Assembly (NCBI GenBank): GCA_027596195.1
Contig: JADGJG010000583.1
Coordinates: forward strand, 1-16,148
DNA from: Podochytrium sp. JEL0797
Lineage: Eukaryota; Chytridiomycota; Chytridiomycetes; Chytridiales; Chytriomycetaceae
Direction: 5' to 3'
DNA length: 16,148 bases
This document shows, in pieces, positions 1 to 9,690 of this stretch; the stretch's first letter is position 1, and every line of letters begins with the position of its first letter. Under the pieces are notes generated by a model. The model did no database searches and was not told the origin of the DNA. It saw only the letters and a program-made list of their open reading frames with translations. The translations under genes and the position numbers were made by a program.

Positions 1-11
1 CGCAAACGCGT

Positions 12-32
12 GGGGCCCCCCCCCCCCCCCCC
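12..32. repeat. G4-C17 homopolymer run at the left edge
   Basis: Four G residues (12-15) are followed by 17 consecutive C residues (16-32). It is a low-complexity tract near the beginning of the window. It may be a real homopolymer, or a contig-end or sequencing artefact such as tailing. No telomeric repeat unit is seen beside it. Confidence 0.9.
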
Positions 33-162
33 AATAGGATAAGGTTCGAAAAATCCAATTTGAACCTAGAAAAGTGCGGTGACAGAGGGGTTGTTTCAGG
101 CACTCACAGATACAGGAAATGGGGTTAACCTTAGCCTCAATTTCATTCGTCATTTTAATTGG

Positions 163-193
163 GGGGGTCACGTGAAATTGAGGGGGTCACATG
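163..193. promoter_or_regulatory. Two direct GGGGGTCACRTG boxes, one containing a TCACGTGA E-box
   Basis: GGGGGTCACGTG at 163-174 is repeated as GGGGGTCACATG at 182-193, starts 19 bp apart. The first copy contains the perfect palindrome TCACGTGA (168-175), a bHLH-type E-box. The pair lies about 80-110 bp upstream of the preferred ATG (272) of the methylsterol oxidase gene. SREBP-class bHLH factors bind E-boxes of this form and control sterol genes in many fungi, so a role in sterol-responsive expression is plausible. That role is inference; the repeat and palindrome are directly visible. Nothing else gene-like was seen in 33-271 except a T-rich stretch ending in CAG (about 222-231) that could be a 3' splice site of a 5'-UTR intron. 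Confidence 0.45.
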
Positions 194-271
194 TCCGATT
201 TTCGACGTTTTGATTGTGATTTTTTTTCAGGAAGAAATTGGCCAATTTCAAAGCACCTTCGAAACTCCACC

Positions 272-1123
272 ATGATCTCGACCAACACCACGGCACCCAT
301 GATCGATAGAACATGGCTCGCCATCACGACATCCGAGAGCGGCGGCGACTGGCAGGTTGCGTTCCAGATTGGCTTGTTCCTCTTCACCTACCATCAAGTG
401 ATCTTCTTCGGCGCCTACCTCCCCTACTTCCTCCTCAACAAGTTCAAGCTGTTGGAGCAATACAAGCTTCAGCCCGACAAGTCCATCCCGGATTCGCTGT
501 GGTGGGAATGCTTCTGGCACATGCTAGGGGAGCAGTGCTTCTTGCACTTTCCGCTGATGCTCAATTTCCGCACGAGCACAACGAATATGGGCATGCGGTG
601 GACGCTTCCCCTACCGTCTTGGACCGAGGTGGTCCCCGCCATCCTCTTCTTCCTCGTCGTCGAGGACTTTTTCGCGTACTGGCTGCACAGATTGCTGCAT
701 TGGGGGCCGCTCTACAAGCACATTCACAAAGTGCATCACACTTTCAAGGCTCCGTTTGGCCTTGTCGCGGAATACGGACACCCCGCCGAAACGCTCTTGC
801 TCGGAATCGGTTTTACCACGGGCCCTCTTGTTTGGACAAAGGTGTATGGAATGCACGCTGTGACCATGCTCGTTTGGATCGCGGTGCGGCTCTTGTCGAC
901 GATGGAGACGCATTGCGGATATGATCTTCCATGGGCGCTTAACAAGTTGTTTCCGGTGTGGGGTGGTGCGCCGTTCCACGACCATCACCATAGAGCATTC
1001 AATGGAAATTATGGGGGTAACTTTGTGTTGTGGGACTGGGCGATGGGTACGGATGTAAGATTCCGGGAGGAGCAGGCGGCCAAGGCGGGGGGAAAGGTGG
1101 CCAAGATGGTCAAGGAAGAATGA
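272..1123 (+). CDS. ERG25: C-4 methylsterol oxidase (ERG25/MSMO1 family)
   Basis: Iron-dependent membrane oxygenase of the ER that oxidises the C-4 methyl groups of sterol intermediates in ergosterol synthesis. From the ATG at 272 it is 283 aa, close to the family size of about 290-310. The three histidine boxes of the fatty-acid hydroxylase superfamily are intact: HRLLH (139-143), HKVHH (152-156) and HDHHH (236-240). The flanks are typical of C-4 methylsterol oxidases rather than other sterol desaturases: APFGLVAEYGHPAETL after box 2, and CGYDLPWALNKLFPVWGGA before box 3. Hydrophobic segments occur near residues 28-55, 119-135 and 183-208. The ATG at 272 sits in a good context (CCACCATGA). 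An in-frame ATG at 191 would add 27 residues, but a T8-CAG acceptor-like sequence lies between the two, so those residues may be untranslated or intronic. The C-terminus ends MVKEE and lacks a KKXX signal. No intron was seen. Confidence 0.9.
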   Translation: MISTNTTAPMIDRTWLAITTSESGGDWQVAFQIGLFLFTYHQVIFFGAYLPYFLLNKFKLLEQYKLQPDKSIPDSLWWECFWHMLGEQCFLHFPLMLNFRTSTTNMGMRWTLPLPSWTEVVPAILFFLVVEDFFAYWLHRLLHWGPLYKHIHKVHHTFKAPFGLVAEYGHPAETLLLGIGFTTGPLVWTKVYGMHAVTMLVWIAVRLLSTMETHCGYDLPWALNKLFPVWGGAPFHDHHHRAFNGNYGGNFVLWDWAMGTDVRFREEQAAKAGGKVAKMVKEE

Positions 1124-1173
1124 GACCTCATTCCTAAAATCATATGAATATCCACAGTATAGTAGAAGACCGA

Positions 1174-1179
1174 AATAAA
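1174..1179 (+). terminator. Polyadenylation signal AATAAA of the methylsterol oxidase gene
   Basis: A canonical AATAAA lies about 50 nt after the stop codon of the plus-strand gene. It is 35-45 bp from the AATAAA motifs of the opposing protease gene. Confidence 0.55.
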
Positions 1180-1213
1180 TAATTCGTTTCTCGTTTTACT
1201 GTTTTTTATCAAG

Positions 1214-1223
1214 TTTATTTATT
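1214..1223 (-). terminator. Polyadenylation signal (AATAAATAAA) of the aspartic protease gene
   Basis: On the minus strand two overlapping AATAAA hexamers lie about 70 nt past the protease stop. The 168-bp gap between the two convergent stop codons therefore holds the 3' ends of both genes, whose transcripts probably overlap. Confidence 0.5.
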
Positions 1224-1291
1224 TTGCGCTCGACACTGAGCTTAGCGTGTTCTTAAAGAGTTTGCATTCTTTTTCCACAACTTTGTAATTA

Positions 1292-3118
1292 TTAAACCAG
1301 CAAAAACAGCAACACGACGGAGAAAACGAAACTTCTAGAAACCATCACCATGTCCGCTCCAGCCGTCACCATGGCACCTTGAACCACATCCCCCGCACTC
1401 GACGTCCTCCCCACCGACAACGCGAATCCGATCCACTTCTTCTTCATATCAAACACATTCACGTACCGTTTCAAAAACGTATTCCCAATCAAATACGTTC
1501 CATTGCGGTATCCCCCAGCACGCCCCGTGAGCGCCAAGTAGCAGTTTCCATCTGTATTCTGGTCCACTTCAATATACTCCTTGGCCGTAATCGTCAGACT
1601 GCTTCCTCCCAAAAAATTCAGAGTGATGGGAGGCCCTCCCCCAACCTCCTTCCGTGCCGCGCAAGGCACCGTATATGAAATGTCGGTCGATCCAGAAAAC
1701 TGCACCAAATTCGAGCCCGGAATCTGCGCCCCAATCGCCTTCACGAGTGTCGCTGTCACAATCGACGCGGCCGTGCCCGTGTCCCAACTCGCGGCACCCG
1801 TTGTTCCTTGTGACTTCCCCGTCAGCGGGGACGCGTGGGATGTGAACGTGTCGACTGTGGTGGATCCGACGGACACGCTTGTGAGGGGGAGAGAGAGTTT
1901 TCCAGCTATGATGAGGTCGTCGTTGCTGATCATTGGGACCCTGTCGGCGAAAGTGTCAATTTTTAGGAAGGGCTCGAAGGAAAGAACTCACCAAACAGGA
2001 ACCCTCGACGAATTTGCAAACAGAGTCATATCGTATCCACCAAACGTGGCGTATCCTTCTTTTTCATCCGCTGTAATGTACCATGAGAATTGAGGGTACG
2101 GCAAGTTGCCGTTCGCAACCAGCTGTTCTATCAAAGTGCTGCTATATCCATTTACGGCCGGGCGGAATCCCATTCCTACAATTCCATCCTGATAGTTGTC
2201 TGAAATAGAAACGCCAGACGGGTCGGACGAAATATAACTTGTGACCTGAAAAAAATTGGGTAATTATCGGAACAGAATTGTTTCCCCAACAGAACTTTTA
2301 CCTGCGTAAACTCGAAATTCGGAACGGTATAGCCACTCGCAACCACCGTATCCTGAACCAAGCTCCCATTATATCCACTTCCGTCTGCGTACGACTGTGA
2401 CACGGTCGGTAGCATCAGGTTTACCCCTGTGGAGCTCGCTTTGACATCGTACGTGTTGGAAGCTCTTTTACAGGCCTGTGAGAAGTGTATACGTGTTATT
2501 TTTAAAAATTCCGTTTGTGGCGATTTGATGGGTTGGTGAGGGTTTTTTGTTTACCGGAGAGGGGCAGGTTGCTCCGTACAGCCACATGGTGAAAGATCCA
2601 GTGTCAAAGAGGACTCTGTAGTTCTTGGGTGGGGTTCCGACTTGGATCGTGGCGCGATACTATAAATTTGGAAGAGAGGGAGGGTCAAGAATCCATTTCC
2701 AAATATATAAGGGAGGTACCTCCGTTAAACCGAATGCGAATTGTTGCAAGGGAAGGTCTGAGGCTGTTTGAGCACTGGCGGGTGTGGATGCGTCTCGGGA
2801 AGGACCCGAGGCCACTGTTTTTGGAATGAGGGTTCAATTTAGCGGTGGCTTGTGTGGGTGGGATTGCTTGGCTCACAAAGGAATTTGGCGGGAATCAAAG
2901 TCGGCGAGATGGAAATGGGTATCATGGTCGGGGCAGCACTGTGGAAGAAGTGGTTTAGAGAATCAGTTTCGGTGGGTTTCATGTTTGTTTTGATCGCAGT
3001 TTGTGACGAACCAAGGAGGCTGGAGGCACGGTCGAAACATATTCGGAGTGAAGGGTCGTGGGGATGCCGTTGCGAGGACGGCTGAAGAGAGCAGGGCAAC
3101 AGTGGTTTCTAGATGCAT
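1292..3118 (-). CDS. Secreted pepsin-family (A1) aspartic protease, seven exons
   Basis: Reconstructed exons on the minus strand: 3118-3012, 2938-2877, 2814-2720, 2659-2555, 2475-2302, 2245-1992 and 1940-1292; all phases agree, giving 481 aa. Introns are 51-79 nt. The N-terminus (MHLETTVALLSSAVLATAS) is a clear signal peptide, followed by a propeptide to about residue 85. The first catalytic motif is FDTGSFTMWL (Asp107), the flap is SYADGSG (Tyr152), DGIVGMGF follows the flap region, and the second catalytic motif is DTGTA (Asp319). YLIGNTFLKRYVNVFD is the usual C-terminal block of the family. The last 22 residues are hydrophobic (ending SVVLLFLLV) after a Ser/Gly-rich stretch, suggesting a GPI anchor or membrane tail, so the enzyme may be held at the cell surface. 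The first donor (GTTCGT at 3011) is non-standard and two other donors in the same phase are possible. Neighbours are a convergent sterol gene and the upstream myosin, 150 bp away. Confidence 0.88.
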
Positions 3119-3268
3119 CGGGAAATTAGGCCGTTTCGGGGGAAACTTTTTCCGATCTCATTTGCGAAATGAGTTTGGAAAGAAGAATGCATGCGCATTG
3201 TCGATATGAAATTTACGTGATTAAAGGGAAGAGGGGTACAGAAAGTTCTTTAAACGTACTTCTATATT

Positions 3269-6200
3269 CTAAAATAAATGCTTATTTTCATACTCCGAGA
3301 CTTTGTCCATCACATCCTGCTTGGCCAACTCCACAGCCTCCATCACCGACTCGAGAGCACCATCCACATCATCCATTACTTGACACTGCATGCTGAAAAT
3401 CGACGGCGACTGCTTCAACATGGAAATCCTCCGCAAAGAAGAAATCCGAATCGAGTTGCGCTTCTCCGAATTGGGAGTCGCACTCAACAGTCCCGAATAT
3501 CGGTTCTTGGCCTTCCGCTCGCGTTCGGCGTCGGCCACAATATCGTTCTCGAAAATCGATTTGGCTCGCATCGTGCGTCGGCGGACATTGTTGTACTCTT
3601 GGGACTCGGGTGGGTTGTTTCGCAGCGTTTCAACCATGCGTTTGAGGGATTCGTTTTCCGTCTTGAGAGTGGATACAATGGTGTCGCTGCCAGGGAGACT
3701 CGTGCCGATTCCACCGCCAACGCTCTTGGTTCGCTTGACGGCGCTCCCGCTGAGACGAAATTGGGTCACGGTGGTGGCGCCGTTGCTCGAGTTGGCAATG
3801 AAAGGAAATCCGTCAAAGGGGGAGCTGACTCCAAGGTTGATTGCGTCCGTCAAGATTTTGGCAAATCGATCCCGCTCCTCCTTGAACATGTCGCGCTCGG
3901 CTTTGAGGACCACGATTTCTTCCTTGAGGGCGCTGATTTGGGACGTGGCGATCTTGTACTTGTCCTTCCAGGTCGTGGCTTCGCCGACGCGCGATTCGAG
4001 GTCCAGGACTTGCAAGGTTTTGGAGTTGAGATCTTGAGACAGGGACACGAGTTTGGCTTCGAGTTGGAACTTCTCGTCGGGTGAAGTCTCGACAGCTGGC
4101 CTGGCGGGCTTGGGCTTCGACTCGCGGGAAGTCTTGGAAGCCTTGAGAGCTTGACACGACTTGACTGCGATCGATCGACGAACTGCAGTTTGCAGCGTAA
4201 TCACTAGCTCCAGTTCGCGTTGTGCCTGCTGCCGTCTTTGGAACCGCCTCCAAGCCGGTTGAATCACACCCACGGCCAGCAAAACCATCTCAGCTCGCTT
4301 CTCCGCCATCTTCCTTTCCCTCTCGCTATCTTTCAGCGTCTCCAACGCGCGTTTCGCCAAACACCCGCGCATCAGCGATTGCAACTCAACCACCACCTTC
4401 CGCGCCTCCAAAAACCTGCGCCGCTCGATCCCACGCCGCGCGTTTTTTTGCACCAACACCACCAAATACCGCACACGGTCCTTTCTGCGGTTCTCAAAAA
4501 ACGCAATCTGGCCCGTCTTGAAAAACACTTTGGTTTTGCCAAATTGGAATTTGGACTTATCCATCAAGATGCTGACCACGATTTGCTGCGTGAGAGATTT
4601 CTTGTCGCGGTTGTCCCAGTGTTGAGACGGGACGAGAATGCAGTACCGTGACGCGAATTCGTGGTAGGACAGTTTGTTTGGATATCCGGCGTTGCTGATT
4701 TTGATGGTTTCGAGGACACCGCAGGCTTGGAGTTGGGACAGGACCATGGCGCCTTGGAACTCGAAGGGTGTTTTTGACGCGTTTGGTTTGATGCAGCGAA
4801 TGTACTATTGTGTCAACGCGGTCAGATGCGTTGCCAGTAAGAGAGAGAGAGATGGGAAAAACACTCACGTGACTCTCTGTGCGTCGCACCGTATCCATCA
4901 AATCCTGCAATGACGCCTTGAACATGGATCCCAGCGTCGGCTGCCTCGAGTACGCAGAAACTTTCCCTCCGTGTTTGCCCGGTGCCGCCACACTGACACG
5001 CTTCTCCCCTCCCGCCTCCCCCAACAAGAGTTTCAGAAACGCGTTCCCCGTGGACCCAAGAACCCCTCTCAACTCGTCACTCACACTGTCCATATTCTTT
5101 TCAATGAATCCGGACGCAGTGTAGGTAACATCGACAGCATAATGGTTCACAATGAACCCTGTGTTCCCAAACCGAGGCTTCGCGTAACTCTTGTGACTCG
5201 CAAAATTGCTGTGGAGCTTCGTCACAAAGTTGGCGTCCGTTCCGTTCTGCAACCGCGATTCTTCGTCCAAGAGGCTCAGGATTCCCAGCTTGGATTCAAT
5301 CAGTTGGATGCAGGGGAGGTTGTCGGAGAAGGAGATGCGCGTCCATTCGATGCCTTCTTGGACGTACAGATCTTGTTCGAGACGGAACACATGGGCGTTG
5401 AATTCTTGTTGGAGTTTCTCGTTGGCGTAGTTGATGCAGAATTGCTCGAATGAGTTGGTCGTGAAGTGCTCAAAGCTGTAGTGTTTTTTTTGGGTGCATG
5501 GGGATTCAATATGAGGGTGACTGGGCGGGCTGGAGAGAGAATCGATACATACCCGTAAATGTCTAAAATGCCGATAAACTGCTGCTTGTCCGACGCTTTC
5601 ATTTGCAGGTTGTGGTTGATCATTTGGACGAGCCAATCAAACAGTTTGGTATAACTGAAAAAACAGAGCGTCAGAACAAACCCGCCGTATCGCAACGACC
5701 CTCAAACGACAAAAAAAAAACACGCGCAACTCACATCACTTTCGCTACCGAATCCCTCGCAACCACCGCCCTCTCGAGTTTCACGGCCTTCAAAAACGTC
5801 TCCCCGCGAATCACGCTCTGCTTCTGAGTCACCCAACGGCAAAATTCGCGCGGGTTCACACCCAACAAGTCACACGCTTTCAGGAGGGAAGGATCCGTTT
5901 CCAAGATTCCAGACGCGGATTCCGAGACGCTCGTGATGCGAATGTTTCCGATATGCAACAGCGCGGCGCAGATTTGAAATATTTGCCATTGCGTCGAGAC
6001 GGAGACTCCCAAGACGGACAGTGCCTCTTGGGTCAATCGAAACTCGGTGGCGTCGTCCACACCGCGAATCAGCCCCGCGGCGCCTTGGTTCAGAAAGTCA
6101 AAGGATTCCCATGAAGACAGACCGAGTTGTTTCTTCTCAGCCGCTGGAGCCCCCGCGCACAATTGGTAAAAAATGTGGTAGTTTCGTTCTGAAAAAATGG

Positions 6201-7468
6201 AAACGTCAATCGCTCACGACATCAAATTCAAAAAACAACCAGGGTATTACCATTCTCAGGTTGTGTCACCAGCCGCGACCTCTCGAGCAAATACGTCCTC
6301 ACTTTGGCTCCCGTGATTGTAGAATTTCCCGCCATCGCGTCCGAGAAAAAGAGTTGCACAAACTTGCCGAATCGCGAAGAGTTGTCGTTTCGTGTTGTTT
6401 TTGCGTTTCCAAAAGCCTGTTTTTTTAGTCAGGAAACCTCCCCTCCTCCCAACCCCCAAAGCGAAAATTTGGTGACACCTCAAGAATCGGGCTCGACGCC
6501 AATACAGCGTCTTCCGTCACGGTACTGCCCGCGGTATCCACGAGGGCCAGATACTGCATCAGGTATCGCGTGGTCTGGGTTTTGCCTGCCCCAGACTCTC
6601 CCGACACAATCACCGACTGGTCTTTCCCCTCCAACATTGCGCGATAACACTCTTCAGCGATTCCAAACTAATCGAATGTGAGTCGTTATTTTCCATGGGC
6701 ACGGGATTAAAAAAAATCTTGAAACTCACCACGTGCGGAATCGTTTCTTGCCGCCGTTTCCCGTGAAACGCTTTCATCACTTGCGGGGAATAAATGTCCA
6801 GCATTTGAAATGGGTTCATGGCGATCAACACCATTCCCGAGTATGTATAAATTGATTGATTGAAGTATCGATTTTTGATTCCGTGAAACACGGCCGGTCT
6901 GGGGAGTTTCGGTTAGGTTCTGATCAATGCGTGGATAATTCGGTTGGTATTCTTACTCATGCAGGTAAGACAGGAGCGACAAATCATCCACGGTGTCCTT
7001 CAGTTCAATTTGCAAATGAGAAATTTGCAAAACACGTGCCTCCTCAGACACTCACCATGAAATCGGGATTCTTCAACGGGGGTAATGCGATGGAACTCTT
7101 GGAAGCGCTGGGTATTTTGAATTCTCGAGTCTGGAATTAAATAACTTTTAAGGCTGACTGATTGGCAAATACGGGGGGCTTGCGTGGTATGTTCACCTCC
7201 GAATCGTTCGTCATTTGAAACAGTATCCGCACTGCATCACCCTCCACGATTGGATGTGATGCAACTTCGCCAATGATCCAGCCATCGGCTTTGTGGGGAA
7301 AGTATCTGTTGGATGGGTTGAGAATCCGGGCCCCCCTCATTTGGACAAAGTCAAACTCACGCTTTGGCACCCTGCGAATGTGGTTGGTTAGGCAAACTGG
7401 ATTCATTCTATAGACACTCTTACCGGTCGATAGTCCTGGAGCATCTTGGGATCGTCGGGAACTCCCAT
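3269..7468 (-). CDS. Class-V-like unconventional myosin heavy chain, short tail, 12 exons
   Basis: Actin motor. Exons (minus): 7468-7424, 7371-7361, 7305-7173, 7130-7056, 6997-6957, 6898-6730, 6667-6479, 6416-6251, 6188-5735, 5654-5553, 5475-4869, 4804-3269; all phases agree, giving 1175 aa. An SH3-like N-terminal segment ([18 protein letters not shown], from 16) precedes the motor. Motor landmarks: P-loop GESGAGKT (181-188), switch [10 protein letters not shown] (231-239), switch II DIYGFE (459-464), YIRCIKPN (665-672), and [11 protein letters not shown] (752-762) before the neck. The TEDS-site residue is Glu406, 16 before the Asp of RDSVAK, so phosphorylation should not be needed there. Four IQ-like motifs lie at about 779-879, weakly matching the consensus except [12 protein letters not shown]. 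Coiled coil is likely near 908-982 and 1038-1060. The remaining tail is Ser/Arg-rich, then acidic; no DIL/globular cargo domain is seen before the stop. Class assignment rests on the motor and N-terminal domain. Confidence 0.93.
7361..7371 (-). other. 11-nt microexon of the myosin gene
   Basis: GGTGCCAAAGC lies between CGCAG and GTGAGT splice signals, with introns of 52 and 55 nt on either side. It joins exon 1 (ending ...DYRP) to exon 3 (YFPHKADGW) in frame, supplying Gly-Ala-Lys and part of Ala. Skipping it would shift the frame, because 11 is not divisible by three. The resulting GAKAYFPHK matches the start of the N-terminal SH3-like domain in class V myosins, which supports the exon. Confidence 0.75.
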
Positions 7469-7656
7469 CGCGCAGGGCAATTTGGAGAACTTTCAGAAAA
7501 ATTCTGTTTCACTTTTGATTTGTTGGAAACGCGAAACGACATACCTTCTTTTCACGACACACCGATGTCCAGTTTAAAATATGCGCCACCGAAACGGCAG
7601 GATATACAGCGACAGCATTAACATATCGCGATGGCGCAATTGCGTGAAACTTCTAA

Positions 7657-7662
7657 TTTATT
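7657..7662 (-). terminator. Polyadenylation signal AATAAA of the homeodomain gene
   Basis: On the minus strand AATAAA begins about 20 nt after the TAA stop (7682-7684) of the homeodomain gene. It falls in the 213-bp gap before the myosin start. Confidence 0.5.
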
Positions 7663-7681
7663 CTATTTTTTTGTATCACAA

Positions 7682-9163
7682 TTAAATGGCTAGATATTGT
7701 GCCTCGAGACACTGCATCGCAACACCACCCATCTGCTGCTCGGCCTGTTCTTTGCCCAACCCTTCAAAATACCCACTCACACTCAAAAACAGTTTTTCCA
7801 TCTCACTCGCAGACCCGCGCAACTCATGTCGCAAACACTGCGACGCTTGTGCATCTTGAGAGAAATCCGCGGACGGCGCAAAGAAACCTGTAGGGTGTCC
7901 TTGCTCGTTGGGCAGCTCCCGGTAGAAGACGGGCGCGCTGCAGAGGTCGAGGAGGATGATCATTTCGGGTTCGGAAGGGGTGGTGGGTGTGGTGGGGGTG
8001 AAGGGGTCTTCTGGTGCGTGGACGATGGATGCGTCGACAATCACCATGAGTGGGATTTCGAGTTGGAATGTGAAGCCTTCTTCGAGGATCGAGAGGCGGA
8101 GGTACCCGTGGAGAGGGGATATTTCGCACGTGAGGCTGTTGGGGTGGTTGCTGATGCGGCGCCAGGTACCAATGTTGGCCTCGGATAGGGTGATGAAGTG
8201 GTTGGAGGACGGGGCGAATGCGTGATGCAGGGAGGAGGTGGGGTGGGGATCCTCCAAGGGTGAAAAGTGGCTGGCCGGGGGAGAGTTTTCGATTTGGAGG
8301 ATAGGGGTGGGGTAGAGAAAGTCGGTGGCTTCGGTGGCGTCGGTGGCAGTGTTGGAGGAGTCGAGTGGCAAGCTGAGGAGGAGGAGGGATTCGGCGCATG
8401 GTTCGGTGGAGAAGTGGGATTCCGAGCTTGCGAGTGGAGACAGTGAGCAGTCTGGGATGGCGGGTTGTGGTGACAAGAGAATGAAGGGGGATTCCATTTT
8501 GGTGGCGATTTTCTCAGGAGGAGGAGGGCGAGTTGCGGGTGGTGTTACGTTCAGGACCTCCGACCTCCGCATTTTTGCGCGTTGGTTCTGGAACCAGATC
8601 TTTGTGATTTAAAGATGAGTCAGCATTTTATTTCAGCCAATGGAGGAAGAGGAAACGAAGAAAATAAATACCTGGACACTTCGCGAGTTGATGTTTACTT
8701 TTGCGCAGATTGCTTCTCGGTCCAGCTTTGTGGGCAGTGGATTCTTGTTGAATGCGTCTTCGAGCATTGCCAGCTGGTGTGATGTGGGATGGACGCGCTT
8801 GCGGCGGCCGTCTTTGCGAAGAGGGATAGGGGGACCATCGGCCATGTTTTCGACGGTTGAGCAGAGCGTTGCGTTTCCGCGGCCAAAGAAGGGCAGGGCA
8901 AAGGCGCTTGTTTCCTCAGCAAAGGCGTCTAGGGGATTCGACACGGCGTCTAGGGGATGCGCATTCGCGGCACCTAGGGGATCCGCGACGCCCTTCCTAG
9001 GCGCCCCCTTTGCCGCGCGCCTAGTCTTGCGCGCCGCGCGCCTGGCCGCTGTTCTCTTCGCGGGCTGCACCTCTTCGTAGGCGTCGTCCGATTGCAGCGA
9101 CGGCGTCGGCGAACCGCCTCGTGCGTGGCGAGTAGCTGAGGTAGTAGTGACAAAGTGATCCAT
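7682..9163 (-). CDS. Homeodomain transcription factor with a conserved fungal C-terminal domain
   Basis: Two exons, 9163-8672 and 8599-7682, with a 72-nt intron splitting the recognition helix between Gln164 and Ile165; 469 aa. A basic Ala/Arg/Lys-rich stretch (about 35-57) is a likely nuclear localisation signal. The homeodomain spans about 119-178: Arg123 (position 5), Leu134 (16), Phe138 (20), and IWFQNQRAK with Trp166 (48), Gln168 (50), Asn169 (51) and Arg171 (53). Position 52 is Gln instead of the usual Arg. A Pro/Ser-rich linker follows. A second conserved block at about 299-440 contains LSEANIGTWRRI, EEGFTFQLEIPLMVIVD and LLDLCSAPVFYRELPNE; the right-edge gene of this window has the same block. 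A similar arrangement is known in fungal homeodomain factors such as S. pombe Phx1 and Podospora Pah1 (family recalled, not checked). Targets are unknown. The ATG at 9163 is the first in the frame. Confidence 0.88.
8924..8992. repeat. Three degenerate 21-24 bp tandem repeats inside the homeodomain gene
   Basis: Units begin at 8924, 8945 and 8969, each with a GGCRYCTAGGGGAT-type core (plus strand). On the coding strand they encode the successive peptides DPLGA, HPLDAVS and NPLDAFA between the basic region and the homeodomain. The lengths (21, 24, 24 nt) keep the frame, so copy-number change would lengthen or shorten the linker without breaking the protein. Confidence 0.7.
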
Positions 9164-9690
9164 GTGTTGTTGTTTGTTGCGAACAAAAAATCTCTCAATT
9201 TTTCGATTTCGCACACGCACGTGCGATTTTGTCAAGAAAATTTAAGGGGGACGGAGATGGGGTGTGCCACACACTCTGCCATCCCCGGCTTGGTGCTATC
9301 TTTATGAGAGCAGCACAAAGCATTATTATACCATCAAATAGTTCCTCCTGTTTTCAAGACATCCACAACAAGTACGACATATACGGCGTGTGCCCCGGGC
9401 GTGTGCCCTTTCGGCTTGGTGACATTTTTTGCCATCAAAAAGAGATGTGTGCGTGCCCCCATTCTGCCCACTAGAGTGCGGGAGGATCCGGCGCGTGCTT
9501 CGATCCAATGGGAGATGGGAGATGCAACCCTTGGCGCGTGTTGACTCGCCAGCTTCATGAGTTTGCAACTATCTCCCACTTCCCATGCGCAACCAAGAAG
9601 GACTTCCACCTCGGACTCATTCAAACTAAACAGCGTATTATTAACAGAAAAGAGAGGGGAATAACGCATCTTGTTAAATATAACAATTTA
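9164..9690. other. Intergenic region upstream of the homeodomain gene; no gene seen
   Basis: These 527 bp lie between the 5' end of the homeodomain gene and the 3' end of the coiled-coil gene, both on the minus strand, and should hold the homeodomain promoter. Directly visible are a 10-bp direct repeat GCGTGTGCCC (9386-9395 and 9399-9408), and CGGCTTGGTG occurring twice (near 9287 and 9412). A 111-codon open frame (9669-9334, minus) starts with an ATG but has no recognisable domain and is not called. Confidence 0.6.

Noticed and set aside
12..32. Poly-C run considered as a telomere
   Set aside because: No recurring telomeric unit such as CCCTAA; it is a plain homopolymer.
191..271. Upstream in-frame ATG extension of the methylsterol oxidase
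   Set aside because: It overlaps the second GGGGGTCACATG repeat and an acceptor-like T8-CAG, shows no family similarity, and the ATG at 272 has a stronger context. Kept only as an alternative.
3278..4084. Long plus-strand frames opposite the myosin tail and neck
   Set aside because: The minus strand carries clear myosin motifs in a continuous 512-codon exon; the plus-strand frames have no domain.
7697..8188. Plus-strand frame opposite the homeodomain gene
   Set aside because: The minus-strand frame is conserved between two genes in the window; the plus-strand product is Gly/Val/Glu low-complexity.
9386..9408. Direct repeat GCGTGTGCCC considered as part of a repeat array
   Set aside because: Only two copies with no regular continuation; too short for a CRISPR or satellite.
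9334..9669. 111-codon minus-strand frame between the coiled-coil and homeodomain genes
   Set aside because: It has an ATG but no domain and starts 22 bp after a stop codon; it lies in the expected promoter of the homeodomain gene. A small gene cannot be fully excluded.
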